Shown in pieces: positions 31,040 through 41,488 of a stretch of DNA of 64,000 bases. A model generated the notes under the pieces. The model was not told where the DNA came from. It searched no databases and saw only the letters and a program-made list of their open reading frames with translations. The DNA is from Eutreptiella sp. 'Long Island Sound 2002' (taxonomy: Eukaryota; Euglenozoa; Euglenophyceae; Eutreptiales; Eutreptiaceae): assembly GCA_964036045.1 (NCBI GenBank), contig OZ038390.1, positions 40,370,525-40,434,524 of the forward strand, written 5' to 3'. The position numbers were made by a program, and so were the translations under genes. Each line of letters starts with the position of its first letter. Positions within the stretch are counted from its first letter, which is position 1.

Positions 31040-33655
31040 CTATTCGGCCACCAAATGATGCACTAGCGATGTAGGAACACACCACCGTCCATTACGGACG
31101 AGCTTGTTATCCACCAACCTCACTCTATCTTGGAAGCTCCCATTCAAGGCATCTTGCCACATTTTTTTGTAGCGTTGACAATTTGGGTAGTGTTTAGCCC
31201 AATTTATCTCCAAAACATTAGGAGCATCCTGCCCATGTATAGGAGTTGCTTTCTTGTGGGACTTCCAAGGTTTTTTTATCTTGACAATTCGCTCCAGTCT
31301 CCAAGCTTTCTCTTTTGCTTTGTCCCCCCCCCCCACTGGAGCCGAAGCCAGAGGAGGTGGATCACACGCGGGTGCCCCTTGAGCCCGAGGCGCCGCTTTA
31401 GACCTAGTAACAACGGGCGCCACAACTGCCCTAAATACAATGGGGCGGGCGAGAAGTTCCTCCTTCTCGGCAGCCATCATGTCCCGCACATCCCCGGCCG
31501 CCTGGGCCGTCCCATGTATGGACACATCACCCAACGCCGGGTTAGCAGGGTAAGCCCAACGGGACAAGAAATCACCCAGGGGGTTCACGGGCCCCGGAGT
31601 GTAAACCACATGGAGGTTGAATTTAGAGAACAACTCATGCCAATGCGCTTGGCGCGGAGAGGGACCCCCCACGGTTTTGAGATCCTCCGTAGCCCAATTT
31701 TCAAGCCTACGGTGGTCCGTACGGACCTCCACTCGCTTGTTGCCCGCCCAACCATGCCATTTCAAAAGCGCCGCCACTATGGCGTAGCATTGTTTCTCCC
31801 GAGGGCTCCAATTCAACTGGCTGCCTGACAACTTACGGGAGAAAAAGGCAAGGGGGCGTAGAGCACCATCGGGACCTTCCTGTTGCAGGGCCGCCCCCAC
31901 CGCCCAGTTACTAGCGTCCAGGGTGAGGACAAAGTCCTTATCCCAATCGGCTATTTGGAGGGGAACAATATCCGTAATAGCACGCTTGAGCTTCCAAAAG
32001 GCCTCGTTAGCCGAAGCATTCCATGTCAGGCCTATCTTTTTCCCATTCTTATGCTTAGGCAAATTCGTCAACATCTCAATCAAAGGAGTAGCTATGGAGG
32101 CGTAGTGTTGGACATAGCCCGAATAATAGTTGGCGAGCCCCAAGAACCCCCGGAGCTCCCGAACATTATCCGGCTTTTCCCAACGTTCAAGCGCCAACAT
32201 TTTCCCTGGCGCCGGCCGGCGTGTGCCATTTTCCAACACATGGCCGGAAAAATAAACCGAACGAAAAAAGAAATTGGTTTTGCTAACCGAAGCAACCAAC
32301 TCCTCTTTTCGTAGCCTATCCAGCACGGCACGCACGTCGCGGTCGTGGTTAGCCAATAGCTCCTTCTCTGTCTCACCGGAGGAACCAATAATAATATCAT
32401 CAATATATACGTCCGCACAATCCAAACCTTGTAAAACATGGTCCATGACCCGTTGAAAAATAGCGGGCCCTTTCTTGATACCCATAGGCATAACACGCCA
32501 TTGGTATCTCTTACCCGCCAAATTCATGGCGGTCTTAGCCCGGGACTCAGGCTGAAGGGGAATTTGATGAAACCCTTTACTCAAGTCCACAATAGTGAAA
32601 AATTTGTGTTTGGATGGATTTTCCAACATGTTTTCAATGAGAGGGAGGGGGTGTGTGTCGGCCAAGGTAGCCTCATTAAGTTGGCGATAGTCCACAACAA
32701 GGCGCCATTTTCCCTTCTCTTTCTTGGGCACAACCAAACCGTTGGGCGCCCACTCGGAGGCAGGGCACGGCTCAATCCAGCCACAAGCCAAAAAGTCCTC
32801 CACTATTTCTTGCGCCGCCGCGGCACGCTCCCCCACCAACCGTATAGGCTTCATGGACTTGGGTTTGGCGTTCGGGTATAGGTCAAGTTTAGCAAACCTC
32901 AACCGCTCCGTACCATGGAACTTAGGGTGTTCCTGGCCCGGACGGAGACGAACCAACCCGCTAAAAACATCCCGCTCATAGTCCGCGCGGATGCGTTTCC
33001 TCATGAGCTCCACCTCCGGAGACACAATAGGTGCCTGGGTGGTGACAACGCCACTGACACAAGAAGCCGCCAACAATCGTGTGGCGCCTTTAGTTTTTCG
33101 GTATCGCTTAATGGTAGTGGCGACCCCACCTAATAACTCTTTTTCAATTTTCCCAATGCGTGAACGCACGCATTCTTGTGCCCTCAAATCTTCGGGGGTA
33201 GGGTCAAGAGTAACGGGCGCGAGGAGTTTTTTATGGGTCGCCTGATATGTGAGGGTGCGCACCGAAGCCAAATGGTTAGGCACCCTTTCATCTTCCAGCT
33301 CTTCCTCCGAGGGCATGCCCGGCTCGTCATCCGTATCGGGGTTAGAGACGGCCGGTACCAAAACGGAGGCCACATGAAATTTAATGGCCGCCAAATTTTC
33401 CTCCGCAATACCACCGTCCACGTATAGCGCCACCGTGGACCAACCCCTCTGAGGAAGGGGTGTGAGGTGGTCATTCTGATAGAGACGGGCTTTAGTCTCT
33501 GGCCCAGGATGGTGGTATTCTTGCAAGGTAATTTGCATAAGGGGTTTCCACCACTCCCTATGTGTCCACTTGGGCCCTACGACGATGGCTCGTAGTTTGT
33601 CTTGCCGAATTTTCCGAACACAATCGGAAACTGATGATAGGGAGGGCACATCCAA
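31040..33655 (-). CDS. pol: Reverse transcriptase-RNase H, 871 codons (chromovirus 2)
   Basis: The best-preserved gene in the window. It contains an N-terminal linker starting in the Dam-like region (KLRAIVVGPKWTHREWW), then RT with WIEPCPASEWAPNGLVVPKK, KWRLVVDYRQLNEA, FFTIVDLSKGFHQI, YQWRVMPMGIKKGPAIFQ and the catalytic box YIDD at about residue 417 (32396-32407). RNase H follows with LTLDASNWAVGAALQQ (about residue 575), REKQCYAIVAALLKW and VRTDHRRLENW. It ends in a TAG (31040-31042), after which HDALHLTTS and the integrase continue in frame. Catalytic residues look intact. The first Met lies inside a domain, so this is a fragment of gag-pol. Confidence 0.9.
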   Translation of the reverse strand: MDVPSLSSVSDCVRKIRQDKLRAIVVGPKWTHREWWKPLMQITLQEYHHPGPETKARLYQNDHLTPLPQRGWSTVALYVDGGIAEENLAAIKFHVASVLVPAVSNPDTDDEPGMPSEEELEDERVPNHLASVRTLTYQATHKKLLAPVTLDPTPEDLRAQECVRSRIGKIEKELLGGVATTIKRYRKTKGATRLLAASCVSGVVTTQAPIVSPEVELMRKRIRADYERDVFSGLVRLRPGQEHPKFHGTERLRFAKLDLYPNAKPKSMKPIRLVGERAAAAQEIVEDFLACGWIEPCPASEWAPNGLVVPKKEKGKWRLVVDYRQLNEATLADTHPLPLIENMLENPSKHKFFTIVDLSKGFHQIPLQPESRAKTAMNLAGKRYQWRVMPMGIKKGPAIFQRVMDHVLQGLDCADVYIDDIIIGSSGETEKELLANHDRDVRAVLDRLRKEELVASVSKTNFFFRSVYFSGHVLENGTRRPAPGKMLALERWEKPDNVRELRGFLGLANYYSGYVQHYASIATPLIEMLTNLPKHKNGKKIGLTWNASANEAFWKLKRAITDIVPLQIADWDKDFVLTLDASNWAVGAALQQEGPDGALRPLAFFSRKLSGSQLNWSPREKQCYAIVAALLKWHGWAGNKRVEVRTDHRRLENWATEDLKTVGGPSPRQAHWHELFSKFNLHVVYTPGPVNPLGDFLSRWAYPANPALGDVSIHGTAQAAGDVRDMMAAEKEELLARPIVFRAVVAPVVTRSKAAPRAQGAPACDPPPLASAPVGGGDKAKEKAWRLERIVKIKKPWKSHKKATPIHGQDAPNVLEINWAKHYPNCQRYKKMWQDALNGSFQDRVRLVDNKLVRNGRWCVPTSLVHHLVAE

Positions 33656-34449
33656 TACAATTTGGAGGGGTCCGCAGGATTGGAAAAGAAATCTTCAAGC
33701 GGCGAAACCCAACGGGTAGCCTGGGCCATACCCCGGACCCTATTGAAGGCGTCCACGTCGGCGTTTTTGCCAAACTGTTTTTTGACATGTGCGGCCCGAT
33801 ATGGCGTGAGGCGATAGTCAGACTGAGTCCACATGGACCCATCACGCCGTGTGGGTAGAACATCACGGGCAAGGGTTTCGGGAGCAAATTCAACGAGCTC
33901 CCAAGCACAAGCCCGATCCTGTACGGGGGCCACGGAGGAAGCGGTCAAGGCATAGAATATGTGTTTCTCGGCCTCAACACGGTTAGGCGGTTCGCCTTCA
34001 GGGGGCGTAACCACAATGGCCGGGGCCGGGTGCATAGGAGTGACCGCCCCAATGATTGGAACGGTTATGCCCCACACGGACTGACGTGACACTTTACCAT
34101 GAATGGGTTTGACCAAAAATGGCTTGCCGGTTCGTGGAGCTTCACGGAAGTCCTCAATCCAAAAATGGGGGTGCCCTGGATAATGAGAGTACAAACAATT
34201 GAAACAGGCAAAATGCTTCACACAATGTTCGTAACCCCATGGGTGCCCCAAAACCATATCCCAAGGTAAATTTGGGACATAGGTCGGGGACACGCCATAT
34301 TGGGCAACACGAGGAAGGGAAAAAACTACCATCCAAAACCCCTGTAAATTGAATTTCGACGTCTATTTGCTCATCCCCCCCCGCGGCAAAGGCGTCTCAT
34401 TATCGGCTTGGAGTAGGCGCCTCCGTTGGGGGCAGTCATATTTTTCGGA
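33338..34449. repeat. About 1.1-kb duplicated flank, left copy
   Basis: This part of chromovirus 2 pol recurs at 37895-38997. The copies start together at GGGGTTAGAGACGGCC and end together at CATATTTTTCGGA, exactly at the two ends of element B. They differ at roughly 8% of positions in the first 325 bases by eye. Confidence 0.8.
33577..34332 (-). pseudogene. pol: Protease-RT spacer with Dam-like motif (chromovirus 2)
   Basis: A 251-codon frame between the protease and RT. After a region of no known family (PWDMVLGHPWGYEHC, CLYSHYPGHPHFWIEDF) it gives VDAFNRV, TRWVSPLEDFFSNP and LYWMCPPYHQF, which match the order of the Dam-like domain in chromovirus 1 (LALDAFSS, MWNPLPP). It shifts frame near 33640; the other frame continues SDCVRKIRQDKLRAIVVGPKW. 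The duplicated copy at 38253-38455 is in frame at this place, so the shift arose after duplication. Confidence 0.6.
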
Positions 34450-37400
34450 CCGAAGCACCGAGAGCGACCGGACCGGACGAGGCGCAGCGCACCAAAGCGG
34501 GGCCACCAGGCACGCCAGGGAGGCACGCCGCCGGACACAACCAAGGCACACGGACAGGTGCCAAGCAACGACGGCCACCAGGTGCCGCAAACCCGGGCGG
34601 GGCGCACAACACGCAATGAACCACGGCACAGGAACAGGTGCCAGGCAACACTAAACCCACACACCACAAACCCCAGCCAGGAGTGGCGGGGTACAAGCGG
34701 AGAGCGCACACAAACACGCACACATCCCGACGCCCCGGCCAGGAGTGGCGGGGCGCAGCCAAAACCCGAGCCCAAGCACACACACCCCCACCGCACACCC
34801 CAGCCAGGAGTGGCGGGGTACAAGCGGAGGAAGCACACAATTACACACACACACACCCCAACACCCCAACCAGGAGTGGCAGGGCGCAGCGGAAACCAGA
34901 GCCCAAGCACACCCACCCACACCGCACAGCCCAGCCAGGAGTGGCGGGGTACAAGCGGAGCAAGCACACAAACACACACACACACCCCAACACCCCAGCG
35001 AGGAGTGGCGGGGCGCAGCGGAAACCAGAGCCCAAGCACACCCACCCACACCGCACAGCCCAGCCAGGAGTGGCGGGGTACAAGCGGAGCAAGCACACAA
35101 ACACACACACACACCCCAACACCCCAGCGAGGAGTGGCGGGGCGCAGCCGAAACCCCAGCCGAAGCACGCACACCCACACCGCACACCCCAGCCAGGAGT
35201 GGCGGGGCACAAGCGGAGCGCGCACACAAGCACACACACCCCACCACCCCAGCCAGGAGTGGCGGGGCGCAGCTGAAACTCCAGCCCAAGCACACACAGC
35301 CACGCCACACACCTCAGCCAGGAGCGACGGGGTACAAGCGGAGGAAGCACACAAACACAAACACACCCCAACACCCCAGCCAGGAGTGGCGGGGCGCAGC
35401 CGAAACCCGAGCCCAAGCACACACACCCACACCGCACCCCCCGGCCAGGAGTGGCGGGGTACAAGCGGAGGGCGCACACAAATACGCACATGCCAACACC
35501 CCAGCCAGGAAAGGCGGGGCGCAGCCACAACCCGAGCCCAAACACACACGCCCAGAACCGCACACTCCAGCCAGGAGTGGCGGGGTACAAGCGCAGCGCG
35601 CACACATGCACACACACACCCCGACGCCCCAGCCAGGAGTGGCGGGGCGCAGCCAAAGCCCGAGCCCAAGCACACACACCCAGGACGCACACCCCAGCCA
35701 GCAGAGGCGGGGTACAAGCGGAGCGCGCACATACGGCCCAACACCCCAGCTTGGAGTGGCGGGGCGCAGCCGAAACCCGAGCCCAAGCACACACATCCAC
35801 ACCGCACACCCCAGCAAGGTGTGGGGGGTACAAGCGGAGCGTGCACACAATCACGCACACCCCAACACCCCAGCCACAAAAGGCGGGGCGCAGCCACAAC
35901 CCGAGCCCAAACACACACGCCCACAACGCACACCCCAGCCAGGAGTGGCGGGCTACAAGCGGAGCGCGCACACAAGCACACGCACATCCCAACACCCCAG
36001 CCAGGAGTGGCCGGGCGCAGCCCAAACCAGAGCCCAAGCACAAACACCCAAGCAACACACCCAAGCCAGGAGTGGCGGGGTACAAGCGGCGCGCGCACAC
36101 AAGCACACACACACCCCAACAACCCAGCCAGGAGTTGCGGGGCGCAGCCGAAACCCGAGCCCCAGCACACGCACCCACACCGCACAACCGAGCCAGGAGT
36201 GGCGTGGTACAAGCGGAGTGCGCACACAAACACACACACACACCCCAACACCCCAGCCAGGAAAGGCGGGGCGCAGCCAAAACCACAGCCCAAGCACACA
36301 CACCAACACCGCACACCCCAGCCAGGAGTGGCGGGGTACAAGCAGAGCGCACACACAAGCACACACACACCCCAACGCCCCAGCCAGGAGTGGCGGGGGG
36401 CAGCCGAAACCCGAGCCCAAGCACACACATCCACACCGCACACCCCAGCAAGGTGTAGGGGGTACAAGCGGAGCGTGCACACAATCACGCACACCCCAAC
36501 ACCCCAGCCACAAAAGGCGGGGCGCAGCCACAACCCGAGCCCAAACACACACGCCCACACCGCACACCCCAGCCAGGAGTGGCGGGGTACAAGCGGAGCG
36601 CGCACACAAGCACACGCACATCCCAACACCCCAGCCAGGAGTGGCCGGGCGCAGCCCAAACCAGAGCCCAAGCACAAACACCCAAGCAACACACCCAAGC
36701 CAGGAGTGGCGGGGTACAAGCGGCGCGCGCACACAAGCACACACACACCCCAGCACCCCAGCCAGGAGTGGCGGGGCGCAGCCGAAACCCGAGCCCCAGC
36801 ACACGCACCCACACCGCACAACCGAGCCAGGAGTGGCGTGGTACAAGCGGAGTGCGCACACAAACACACACACACACCCCAACACCCCAGCCAGGAAAGG
36901 CGGGGCGCAGCCAAAACCACAGCCCAAGCACACACACCAGCACCGCACACCCCAGCCAGGAGTGGCGGGGTACAAGCAGAGCGCACACACAAGCACACAC
37001 ACACCCCAACGCCCCAGCCAGGAGTGGCGGGGCGCAGCCAAAACCCGAGCCCAAGCACACACACCCACACCGGACACCCCCGCCAGGATTGGGGAGAGAC
37101 AAGCAGAGTGCGCACACAAGCACGCACACACCTTAACAAGCCAGCCAGGAGTGGCGGCGCGCAGCGGAAACCCGAGCCCAAGCACACACACCCACACCGC
37201 ACACCCCAGCCAGGAGTGGCGGGGTGCACGCGGAGCGCGCACAGAAACACACACAGGCCCCAACACCCCAGCCAGGAGTGGCGGGGTACAAGCGGAGCGC
37301 GCACGCAAACACACACACACCCCATCACCCCAGCCAGGAGTGGCGGGGCGCAGACGAAACCCGAGCCCAAGCACAACCCAGACCTGAACACAAGCGCCAC

Positions 37401-37894
37401 ACAACACTAGGAAACCCAGTGTTCATAGCCCGGGCACTGAGGCAGCCCGTGCCATGCAGGTGACCCGGCCAAACGAGATCCGGAGCCCGGGGGTAAGGCT
37501 GCATCCTAAGGCCTGCGCTGCTTTGGGACTCGAGGCGGAGCGTGCGACACCCAAGCGCCTCGGAACCCCTGTACCAAGAACATGCATGCATCCCTTGGTA
37601 ACGGGATACACCAGGAAGTCCGGTGAACCTCTAGGGTTCCGCCCAAAGGAGGGGACGTGCGCAAGCACGGGGGCCCACCCGCCCGGCGAGACAAGCACGT
37701 CACGCCGGCGGCGATCAGCCCTCCCGGTGTTGCCTGGGGCCGCTTTGTTGGGGGCCACCAGTCAGGTCTAGCGGGAAGTAAGCCGCCTCCCCTCTTCATG
37801 CGCCGAGCCTCTTCCTGTCGGTCACAGGGGCGACGCCAGGGGGAACCATGGAGCGCCCCTCCACGACCGAGTGCACCTACCTACCTACCTACCT
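34450..37894 (+). mobile_element. (CCTA)n-tailed element B, minisatellite-filled
   Basis: This insert in chromovirus 2 pol has about 230 unique GC-rich bases, then 2.7 kb of tandem units (34640-37380), then the conserved 3-prime segment shared with element A, the motif CCGCCCAAAGGAGGGG at 37639, and a CCTA tail (37875-37894). It has no recognisable coding region and no terminal inverted repeat. The flanks are duplicated for about 1.1 kb. It looks like a severely 5-prime-truncated or non-autonomous member whose minisatellite has expanded. Confidence 0.75.
34640..37380 (+). repeat. Minisatellite of about 64/128-bp units
   Basis: Units alternate between two forms, one with GTGGCGGGGTACAAGCGGAG and one with GTGGCGGGGCGCAGCCGAAA. 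Each begins CCCCAGCCAGGA and is followed by CA-rich spacer (CACACACCCC). A half-unit is about 64 bases, so the full dimer is about 128. Some multi-unit blocks recur nearly unchanged (for example around 35820-36240 and 36430-36870), pointing to higher-order duplication. Frames over 900 codons on both strands are a by-product of this composition. Confidence 0.9.
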
Positions 37895-38997
37895 GGGGTT
37901 AGAGACGGCCGGTGCCAAAACGGAGGGCACATGACATTTAGTGGCCGCCAAATTTTCCTCGGCGATGCCACGGTCCACGTATAGCGCCACCGTGGACCAA
38001 CACCGTTGAGGAAGGGGTGTGAGGTGGTCATTCTGATAGAGACGGGCTTCAGTCTCCGTCCCAGGAAGGTGGTATTCTTGCAAGGTAATTTCCATAAGGG
38101 GTTTCCACCACTCCCTATGTGTCCACTCCGGCCCTACGATGATGGCTCGTAGTTTTTCTTGCCAAATTTTCCGAACACAATCGGAAAACCGATGATAGGG
38201 AAGGCACATCCAATACAATTTGGAGGGGTCCGCGGGAGTGGAAAACAAATCTTCAAGCGGCGAAACCCAACGGGTAGCCCGGGACCCTATTGAAGGCGTC
38301 CACGTTGGGGCCTTTGCCAAATCGTTTTTTGACACGTGCGGCCCAATATGGCGTGAGGCCATAGTCAGACTGAGTCGACATGGACCCATCACGCCACGTG
38401 GGTAGAACATCACGGGCAAGGGTTTCGGGAGCAAATTCAACGAGCTCCCAAGCACAAGCCCGATCCTGTACAGGGGCCACGGAGGAAGCGGTCAAGGCAT
38501 AGGATATGTGTTTCTCGGCCTCAACACGGTTAGGCAGTTCGCCTTCAGGGGGCGTAACCACAATGGCCGGGGCCGGGTGCATAGGAGTGACCGCCCCAAT
38601 GATTGGAACAGTTTTGCCCCACACGGACTGACGTAACACTTTACCATGAATGGGTTTAACCAAAAATGGCTTGCCGGTTTGTGGAGCTTCACGGAAGTCC
38701 TCAATCCAAAAACGGGGGTGCACTGGATGGTGAGAGTACAAACAATTGAAACGGCCAAAATGGCTCACACAATGTTTGTAACCCCATGGGTGCCCCAAAA
38801 CCATATCCCAAGGTAAATTCGGGACAAGGTACGGGGACATGCCATATTGGGCAACACGAGGAAGTGAAACACTACCATTCACAACCCCCGTAACTTGAAT
38901 TTTGACGTCTATTTGCTCGTCCCCCGCCCCCCGGCAAAGGCGTCTCCTTATCGGCTTGGAGTAGGCGCCTCCGTTAGGGGGAGTCATATTTTTCGGA
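37895..38997. repeat. About 1.1-kb duplicated flank, right copy
   Basis: Corresponds to 33338-34449. After it the chromovirus continues with sequence absent from the left copy (GACTTGGTCTCC). Confidence 0.8.
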
Positions 38998-39174
38998 GAC
39001 TTGGTCTCCAAAAAGATTGGGGTTGGCCAAAGCGCCCGCTTGGCACCCAAAATCCACCAAAACACGGAGGGCCTTGATTTCTCCATTGGGCAAAACAACC
39101 TGAATGGAAAGCCCAGTTTGAATCTCACTGGTCACTATATGCGCCTTCATGACTCTCGATGGAACGAGAGCCAC
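38253..39174 (-). pseudogene. pol: Protease region of chromovirus 2, DFG variant
   Basis: Minus-strand frame 39174-38974 carries the retropepsin site as LRVLVDFGCQAGALANPNLF. The usual D-T/S-G is D-F-G, which should impair or abolish cleavage. The neighbouring frame (39128-38253) covers the protease C-terminus and the spacer domain (PWDMVLGHPWG, TPPEGELPNRVEAEKH). A frame change between them near 38980 is required. A small deletion at about 38281 also distinguishes this copy from 33577-34332. Confidence 0.65.
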
Positions 39175-39393
39175 GGTAGTGTCACAGGGGTGCCCGAGGG
39201 TTTCTTCTTTCGAAGGGGGCGCCTCTGGGCACTCCTACCAACGTCCGCGCCTGTACGGCGCTCCTTGTCCTCCTTTATCGACCTTGCCGCCGCAACCCAT
39301 ATAACCACCGCCACCCTTATCGCCACCCTTAGGTTTACGACCCTTAGACTTACCCGCAACGCTCCAATGAGTGTCATTGCATGGAGAATTAGG

Positions 39394-39834
39394 CTACCAC
39401 GTCCAAAGGGTGCTATTGGTGGCACCACAATCAATCCAAGACATGTCCATATCCGTTTGTTTACGTGTTTTCCAATGTTTGAAACACGGAACCCAAAAGG
39501 TAGGTGGCGGTTTAGGCCCGGGGTCGACGGTCCTCTTCCCCGGAGGTTTGGGGTGACCCACGGCATTGACGGAGGTGTTAGCGGGTTCGGAGGTGTTAGG
39601 GTTCGCCGTAGCATCCCCATTCACCGCATTCACCGCGGTTCTATTCTGAGAAGGGCGATGAGTGTTCGTCACCGTCGTCTTGTCTCCCTTATTGAGGCGT
39701 TCGACAGCTTCCCTCTCCGATACACTTTTATGGGCAAGGGCGTAGATTTCCTCAGGCTTCAAGCGAGGCCTACGTTGCTGCACTTTTATAGTGTAGCCGC
39801 GTGTGTGAGGTGTGTTGTTGAGTTGCAAGTGCAT
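39394..39834 (-). pseudogene. gag: Nucleocapsid part of Gag (chromovirus 2)
   Basis: A basic, N/T/P-rich region (QQRRPRLKPEEIYALAHKS, NTHRPSQNRTAVNAVNG) ends with PCFKHWKTRKQTDMDMSWIDCG, a C/H-containing stretch that may be a divergent zinc knuckle. It then shifts frame into a K/G-rich region (39147-39390) leading to the protease. It is the RNA-binding end of Gag by position; the family match is weak. Confidence 0.55.
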
Positions 39835-39869
39835 CCACTCCTGTAGAGCCGGGTCTTTGCAGTCAGGTA

Positions 39870-40256
39870 TTACCCCCGGCCCAGTATAGGAAACAATCTC
39901 AGGAACCGTAGTGCAACATTGAGAGCTACATTTCCTGAGTTCTTTTTCGAATGGGGCGCGACCCGCGAAGGGTCAAGGCCACTAAAATCCACCACATAGG
40001 TGTCTGGGGTATTCTTGGCCTCTTGCTTGACGACCTGCTCCTTGGTCCACGGGAGCTTGCTTAGGAGCTGCTCCCGGATCACGTGGGGACGAGTCTCATT
40101 GCTCAAAGGCAACAAACGTTGCCAACGAGCATAGAAATCTTCAAGGTCGATGAGGGTCACTTGCCCCTTAACCACCCTGCGGGTGAGGGCTTGCGACCTT
40201 TCATCGGCCCTTGAGGGGTCATACTCGTGGAAACGTTGTTCCAAAAAGTCACACAA
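39870..40256 (-). CDS. gag: Retrotransposon Gag capsid segment (chromovirus 2)
   Basis: A 128-codon frame with the pattern of a Ty3/gypsy capsid: MCDFLEQRFHEYD, VTLIDLEDFYARWQRLLPL, VIREQLLSKLPWTKEQVV. It lies between the coiled-coil part (40388-41419) and the nucleocapsid part. The frame is broken from both neighbours, so it is a fragment of a degenerate Gag. Confidence 0.75.
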   Translation of the reverse strand: MCDFLEQRFHEYDPSRADERSQALTRRVVKGQVTLIDLEDFYARWQRLLPLSNETRPHVIREQLLSKLPWTKEQVVKQEAKNTPDTYVVDFSGLDPSRVAPHSKKNSGNVALNVALRFLRLFPILGRG

Positions 40257-40387
40257 CTCTTTGAGGGTGGGGGCCGTTGGTGTGTGGTGGGTGGCCTCGG
40301 CAACCCCGGGCGTTGATGATCGCTTTTAGCCATGGGGGCAAGGTACTCAAAATCATTTATGCCTCGTTGGCCTTTCGGTACATGGGA

Positions 40388-41419
40388 TCACACACCCCCA
40401 ACCATTGTTGAAGTCTCCACCCACTCGTCGTAGTTCTCTAGCTGCCCATTAAATTGCGGTTTAGGCATATCACTATCCTCCAACGCTTTGGTGTAACTAT
40501 TTTGCACCATAGGCATTTGATACGGGTGGTAAGCAGGGGGAGTTATGGTTGGGGGTGCACCTCCACTTGCACTAGGTACAACCTTCACTGGAGAGACTGT
40601 ACACGTGTCCGTAGGATGAGACGGCGTGTCCGAAGGTTGATCAGGGGAAGTGAAAACATTTTGGGTGAGGGGATTAATCTTCCCCAACGAGGAGGTGTTC
40701 TTCTCCTCATTGGCCCACGGGGCCGTAGGCTCCGTGGGGTGTTCTTCGCCCTTAGGCGCCGCCCTCCACTCAGGGATAGCAGATTCCTTCTGCTTTTCGG
40801 CGCTTCCCCTCCACGAAGTAGGTTCTTGGGGGTGGGGGTGTCCGTGGTGTTCTTCCCCCCCCCTCGGCCACCCCAAATCCGGACAAGCGTCCGGATGGTA
40901 GATGCAATCTTGGGATGGGTGGACGGAGAAAGGAAGGACACTCCCACCACCGGATGAACTGGATGGCGCGCCCATGGGTGCCGTAGGCGCCGCCAGTTCA
41001 GGATCAGAAACGGGCGGAGGCGCCGATGGCGGGGGCAGAACAACCGTAACGGGTTCTGCAGGCGTGGAGTACCAGTGGTCCCACGCATCGATCCTAGATG
41101 CAACGGCGGCGTAACGCGTAGCGAGCGACTCCACTGGGCTAAAGCACTTAGCCGTGTTGCTGTTGGACATTTTAAGATGATCCACCACGCTAGCCTCCAT
41201 CACCTTAGAATCCCGTCGACAGCCCTGAACCGCCGCGTCAAACTTAGCCAATGTAGACAAGATTTGCGTCGTCCGGTCCCCGTAGGACTGACTGATGCCA
41301 GCGGTAGAGGCTACTGCCTGAGAAGGTTCCTGATGGGATCGCTGCAACTCTAGATTCTGAGTTCGCAGGTCCTTCACCTGTGCCATCAGAGATTGGATGC
41401 ACGTTTCATAGTGCACCAC
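40388..41419 (-). CDS. gag: Gag coiled-coil segment (chromovirus 2)
   Basis: A 343-codon frame. Residues 1-110 form a coiled coil (ETCIQSLMAQVKDLRTQNLE, then ILSTLAKFDAAVQG), preceded upstream by a Cys/His-rich CGCPWCVVHYETC. The middle is P/S/A-rich and disordered. The C-terminus has YTKALEDSDMPKPQFNGQLE and YDEWVE, typical of the start of a Ty3 capsid domain. The inverted copy at 62700-63541 matches as far as SPVKV, where the arm ends. Confidence 0.7.
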   Translation of the reverse strand: MVHYETCIQSLMAQVKDLRTQNLELQRSHQEPSQAVASTAGISQSYGDRTTQILSTLAKFDAAVQGCRRDSKVMEASVVDHLKMSNSNTAKCFSPVESLATRYAAVASRIDAWDHWYSTPAEPVTVVLPPPSAPPPVSDPELAAPTAPMGAPSSSSGGGSVLPFSVHPSQDCIYHPDACPDLGWPRGGEEHHGHPHPQEPTSWRGSAEKQKESAIPEWRAAPKGEEHPTEPTAPWANEEKNTSSLGKINPLTQNVFTSPDQPSDTPSHPTDTCTVSPVKVVPSASGGAPPTITPPAYHPYQMPMVQNSYTKALEDSDMPKPQFNGQLENYDEWVETSTMVGGV

Positions 41420-41488
41420 ACACCAGGGACAGCCACAGGTGTGCTGTAGGTCGTCCTCCCCCCGTGTATGAGCGGGGCCCCCCGAATG

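Noticed and set aside
15822-31042. Alternative genetic code with TAG read as Trp or Gln
   Set aside because: Trp is encoded by TGG throughout, stops of other types and frameshifts accompany the TAGs, and only decayed repeats are affected. Mutation explains it more simply.
34371-37410. Frames of about 1000 codons on both strands
   Set aside because: They arise from the CA/GGCG-rich minisatellite, which lacks stops in several frames at once. The peptides are pure tandem repeats with no domain, and both strands are equally open.
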